A stretch of 6,698 bases of DNA, taken from Methylobacterium sp. GTDB lineage: Bacteria > Pseudomonadota > Alphaproteobacteria > Rhizobiales > Beijerinckiaceae. The position numbers and the translations under genes are program-made. Shown here in pieces: positions 6,148-6,698 of the stretch. Positions within the stretch are counted from its first letter, which is position 1; the number at the start of each line of letters is the position of its first letter. Under the pieces are notes generated by a model. The model was not told the DNA's origin, ran no database searches, and saw only the letters and a program-made list of their open reading frames with translations. The stretch is from positions 1-6,698 of the forward strand of contig JAJKJG010000123.1 in assembly GCA_021154065.1 (NCBI GenBank). The letters run 5' to 3'.

Positions 6148-6578
6148 GCGCTCGCCACCCTCTGGTCCGTGAAGCGCGCGACGACGTCGGGCGGGATCGG
6201 CGCCGCCCGCATCGGCTTCTCGCCCGTCGGATCGGGCACGGCCCAGACCCGCACCTCGTGACCTTCGACGGCGAGCCCGCCGTCGCGGAAGAACCGGTGC
6301 TCGACGCGGAAGGTCTTCGCCTTCCACTCGACGATGCGGCTCTCGACCTCGAGGATGTGGCCATAGCCGGAGCCGAAGTGGAAGCGGGCGCCGACGTCGA
6401 GGAGCGGAATGCCGACCATGTTGCGCGCGGCGAACATCGCGTGCAGCGGCAGCCCGGCGCCGCGGAACAGCGCCGTCGTGCAGATCTCGAACCATTCGAA
6501 ATAGCGGGGGAAGAAGACGATGCGGGCCGGGTCGCAGTCGCCCCAGCCGACCTCGATCGCATGCCGCCCGACGAACAT
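6144..6578 (-). CDS. 4-hydroxybenzoyl-CoA thioesterase-type hotdog protein
   Basis: A 144-residue single-hotdog acyl-CoA thioesterase that hydrolyses an aroyl- or acyl-CoA to the free acid and CoA; such enzymes usually form tetramers in the cytoplasm. The N-terminal segment IEVGWGDCDPARIVFFPRYF (8-27) closely follows the Pseudomonas 4-hydroxybenzoyl-CoA thioesterase pattern, and Asp16 matches its catalytic aspartate (Asp17 there). ALFRGAGLPLHAMF (36-49), GIPLLDVGARFHFGSGYGHI (56-75) and VEWKAKTFRVEHRFF (82-96) continue the fold over the normal length. The start at 6578 has a GGAAG ribosome site six bases upstream. It is the first gene of the operon visible here and overlaps the crotonase gene by four bases. 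In context it would release 4-hydroxybenzoate, vanillate or a related acid after side-chain shortening, or act as a safety valve that recycles CoA. Substrate is inferred. Confidence 0.92.
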   Translation of the reverse strand: MFVGRHAIEVGWGDCDPARIVFFPRYFEWFEICTTALFRGAGLPLHAMFAARNMVGIPLLDVGARFHFGSGYGHILEVESRIVEWKAKTFRVEHRFFRDGGLAVEGHEVRVWAVPDPTGEKPMRAAPIPPDVVARFTDQRVASA

Positions 6579-6698
6579 CCCTTGCTTCCGTCCCGCTCGC
6601 GCCCGGGCACCGTGCCTTCGGCGCTCCGCCAGGTCAACGGAGGAGCGCTCGACCTCGCTTGCCCCGGGGAAGAACCCCGCCCTATGCTCCGCCGCGTC
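6579..6698. other. Upstream region of the aromatic-CoA operon, no gene seen
   Basis: These 120 bases hold no supported coding sequence. On the minus strand a TTGACC (plus 6632-6637) could be a -35 box for the thioesterase operon, but no good -10 box follows at 16-18 bases, so the operon promoter is unresolved or outside the window. Small palindromes are present: GAGCGCTC (6643-6650), CCCCGGGG (6662-6669) and the hairpin GGGG-AAGAA-CCCC (6666-6678). Any of these might be regulator sites; none is recognised. Confidence 0.4.
6659..6688 (+). promoter_or_regulatory. Possible divergent promoter reading out of the window
   Basis: TTGCCC (6659-6664), an 18-base spacer and TATGCT (6683-6688) resemble a plus-strand sigma-70-type promoter. 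It would serve a gene beyond the right edge, divergent from the thioesterase operon, which is where a pathway regulator often sits. The ATG at 6684 within the -10 box could instead be a start codon. Match by eye only. Confidence 0.3.

Noticed and set aside
6132..6150. Frameshift between thioesterase and crotonase
   Set aside because: The frame change is a normal ATGA stop-start overlap; both proteins have complete ends for their families.
5198..6637. Upstream continuation of the ligase frame through the crotonase and thioesterase genes, suggesting a giant fusion
   Set aside because: The extra sequence is Arg/Ala/Ser-rich shadow of two well-supported genes in other frames, and a strong ribosome site marks the ATG at 5197.

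Overview
The window looks like chromosomal DNA of a high-GC alphaproteobacterium, most likely of the Hyphomicrobiales (Bradyrhizobium/Xanthobacteraceae-like). The reasons are strong G/C at third codon positions, long antisense shadow frames, two kinds of palindromic intergenic repeat familiar from that group, and a gene set typical of soil bacteria that degrade plant aromatics. The taxonomic placement is an inference. No rRNA, tRNA, CRISPR array, transposase or phage gene was seen.

Layout from left to right. (1) Positions 1-722, minus strand: the N-terminal 240 codons of an acyl-CoA dehydrogenase whose 3' part lies outside the window. It has a plausible promoter overlapped by a dyad at 748-786. 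(2) Positions 723-997: a divergent intergenic region carrying that promoter and a composite palindromic repeat at about 821-966. (3) Positions 998-2088, plus strand: an azlC-azlD pair with ATGA overlap, encoding a two-component membrane exporter of the branched-chain amino acid type. (4) Positions 2078-6578, minus strand, read from right to left: a 4-hydroxybenzoyl-CoA-type thioesterase, a crotonase, a feruloyl-CoA synthase-type ligase and a periplasmic LivK-type binding protein. The last gene meets azlD tail to tail with an 11-base overlap. (5) Positions 6579-6698: a short upstream region with a possible divergent promoter.

The four minus-strand genes form a coherent aromatic-acid module. 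The exported binding protein would capture a substrate, the ligase would activate a hydroxycinnamate such as ferulate or p-coumarate to its CoA thioester, the crotonase would hydrate the side-chain double bond, and the thioesterase would release a free aromatic acid from an aroyl-CoA after chain shortening. The acyl-CoA dehydrogenase fits CoA-ester metabolism but has its own promoter. The hydroxyacyl-CoA dehydrogenase and thiolase of a beta-oxidative route, and the permease and ATPase subunits for the binding protein, are not in the window.

The most notable structural feature is a 21-bp perfect inverted repeat (5220-5240 / 5331-5351) around the crotonase-ligase junction. It also supplies the last residues of the crotonase. 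I found no evidence of a wholly new system; the open points are which side-chain route this cluster uses and whether the repeat affects expression inside the operon.
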